From NCBI GenBank assembly GCA_016932295.1, contig JAFGDC010000364.1, positions 1 through 7,711 of the forward strand: 7,711 bases of DNA, given 5' to 3'. Position numbers and translations under genes: made by a program. This document shows positions 6,874 to 7,711 of this stretch, in pieces. How positions within the stretch are numbered: the stretch's first letter is position 1; each line of letters opens with the position of its first letter. Source of the DNA: a candidate division CSSED10-310 bacterium. Its GTDB lineage: Bacteria > CSSED10-310 > JAFGDC01. Under the pieces are notes generated by a model. It was not told where the DNA came from. It saw only the letters and a list, made by a program, of their open reading frames with translations, and ran no database searches.

Positions 6874-7569
6874 ATGTTGATGGACAATGAGAGCCGGAAC
6901 CAGTTGCAGGGTATTCTGAATGACCGGATGAACGACGGCGTGACGCTGCTGTGCTTCACGCAGCGGCAATCGCAGATCCTGCTGCCGAAAGTGCCCTTGT
7001 GCGAGGGTTGCTCCCTCACCGAGGAACTGCTGAAGGAGTTCGCCGCGCTGCATGCACGGCTGACCTTGCAGGTGGTTGATTTCCATGCGGACAGCGACCA
7101 GGTTGCCCGGTACGGCGTTGATAAAATTCCCTGTATCATAGTTGCCGATGCGCAGGCCGTGGACAGGGGCATCAGGTTCTATGGAACCCCGGTTGGATAC
7201 GAATTCGCATCACTCGTAGAGAGCGTGCTGGACGTGTCCACCGGCAGCACCAAGCTCAGCGATCGGATTGTCAAAAAGCTGGCCAGAGTGAAGAAACCCA
7301 TCCACGTACAGGTCTTCGTCACACCCACCTGCCCTTATTGCCCACAGGTGGTGCGGGCAGCTCACCAGATGGCGCTGGTTAATGGGCACATTCGGGCCGA
7401 CATGGTTGAAATCCAGGAATTTCCGCATCTTGCACAGAAATACGGAATCATGGGAGTGCCCAAGGTGGTGATCAACGAAAGCGGCGGGGTGCAAGGCATG
7501 GTGCAGGATGCGGTGTTGATGCGACACATTCTGCAAGCCGCGGGGGAGTTGGGTTCCGGAGAGGAGTGA
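6874..7569 (+). CDS. Protein disulfide oxidoreductase, double thioredoxin-fold (PDO/GlrX_arch type)
   Basis: A 231-residue protein with two thioredoxin/glutaredoxin-like units, close in length to Pyrococcus furiosus PDO. The C-terminal unit is canonical: VFVTPTCPYCPQVVRAAH with CPYC at 153-156, DMVE after the next strand, and a cis-proline loop MGVPKVV (Pro196). The N-terminal unit carries CEGC at 43-46 and its own cis-proline in VDKIPCII (Pro86). RFYGTPVGYEF followed by a VLDVS linker is highly characteristic of the family. No signal peptide is present, so it acts in the cytoplasm, where PDOs make, reduce or isomerise protein disulfides, in some organisms as thioredoxin reductase partners. 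The N-terminal CxxC is preceded by an extra loop (about 31-42, RQSQILLPKVPL), and additional cysteines lie at 27 and 87. It is co-oriented with glgP but about 250 bases away, so a shared operon is uncertain. It could alternatively be named a glutaredoxin-like or thioredoxin-family protein. Confidence 0.9.
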   Translation: MLMDNESRNQLQGILNDRMNDGVTLLCFTQRQSQILLPKVPLCEGCSLTEELLKEFAALHARLTLQVVDFHADSDQVARYGVDKIPCIIVADAQAVDRGIRFYGTPVGYEFASLVESVLDVSTGSTKLSDRIVKKLARVKKPIHVQVFVTPTCPYCPQVVRAAHQMALVNGHIRADMVEIQEFPHLAQKYGIMGVPKVVINESGGVQGMVQDAVLMRHILQAAGELGSGEE

Positions 7570-7604
7570 CCCGCGGGGCGATAGCCGCCTATCCGGTACA
7601 TGAT

Positions 7605-7628
7605 CAGGGGGGCTCGGAAGCCCCCCTG
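7605..7628. terminator. Strong GC stem-loop after the oxidoreductase gene
   Basis: CAGGGGGGCT (7605-7614) and AGCCCCCCTG (7619-7628) form a perfect 10-bp stem around the tetraloop CGGA. It lies 35 bases after the TGA. No T-run follows on either strand, so termination would be non-canonical, but the stability and the position between apparently convergent genes favour a bidirectional 3'-end element. Confidence 0.6.
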
Positions 7629-7641
7629 CGCGTTATCTGGA

Positions 7642-7659
7642 GGCGCGTTGAGACGCGCC
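7642..7659. terminator. Second GC stem-loop, in tandem
   Basis: GGCGCGT (7642-7648) pairs with ACGCGCC (7653-7659) around TGAG; two further G-C pairs are possible across an A-C mismatch. It begins 13 bases after the first stem-loop and ends about 11 bases before the minus-strand stop at 7671. It probably serves as a 3'-end structure for the convergent minus gene, although no T-run is present. Confidence 0.45.
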
Positions 7660-7670
7660 CCCGAATGTAC

Positions 7671-7711
7671 TCAATAGAAACCGAAGATGATGTCGGAAAG
7701 CGGGCCGATGA
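7671..7711 (-). CDS. C-terminal end of a minus-strand gene (partial, unidentified)
   Basis: Read on the minus strand from the window end, one frame gives IGPLSDIIFGFY followed by TGA (7671-7673). The stop lies just beyond the tandem stem-loops, as expected for a gene converging on the oxidoreductase gene. Only twelve codons are visible, so neither family nor function can be named. An aromatic C-terminus is compatible with, but does not show, an outer-membrane protein. Confidence 0.35.
   Translation of the reverse strand, partial: IGPLSDIIFGFY

Overview
This 7.7-kb window looks like chromosomal DNA from a Gram-negative bacterium, most likely a proteobacterium and possibly a gammaproteobacterium. 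The pointers are a BepA-like periplasmic M48 metalloprotease with a Sec signal peptide, GC-rich coding DNA and AG-rich Shine-Dalgarno sequences. I cannot name the genus. There are no phage, IS, CRISPR, tRNA or rRNA signals. The five substantial genes look intact, except that the first is cut by the window edge.

Layout. (1) 1-938, plus strand: the C-terminal part of a VIT/von Willebrand factor A-type protein, closed by a strong intrinsic terminator at about 949-981. (2) 982-1435: a gene-poor stretch with a terminator-like hairpin plus T-run (1344-1375), a stem-loop at 1234-1259 and a lone TTGACA box. (3) 3620-1436, minus strand: a two-gene unit, a BepA-like M48 protease with TPR-like helices followed by a small YjdF/DUF2238-like membrane protein whose start lies inside the protease's 3' end. 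(4) 3621-4072: a 450-bp divergent control region. (5) 4073-6625, plus strand: a DUF3417-type alpha-glucan phosphorylase of the class common in archaea and thermophiles. (6) 6874-7569, plus strand: a two-domain thioredoxin-fold protein disulfide oxidoreductase (PDO/GlrX_arch type), with its own putative promoter and a strong Shine-Dalgarno. (7) 7605-7662: two tandem GC-rich stem-loops without T-runs, probably between convergent genes, because the last 41 bases read as the tail of a minus-strand ORF ending in aromatic residues.

Functionally, the minus unit concerns envelope quality control. The phosphorylase releases glucose-1-phosphate from storage glucan, and the PDO performs cytosolic disulfide chemistry. 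Nothing shows these to be one pathway: the phosphorylase and PDO are co-oriented but separated by about 250 bp with a stem-loop and a candidate promoter. I see no clear new defence or mobile system. The most interesting items are the modified N-terminal active site of the PDO, the cysteine cluster in the protease's C-terminal domain, and the structured, gene-free 982-1435 region.
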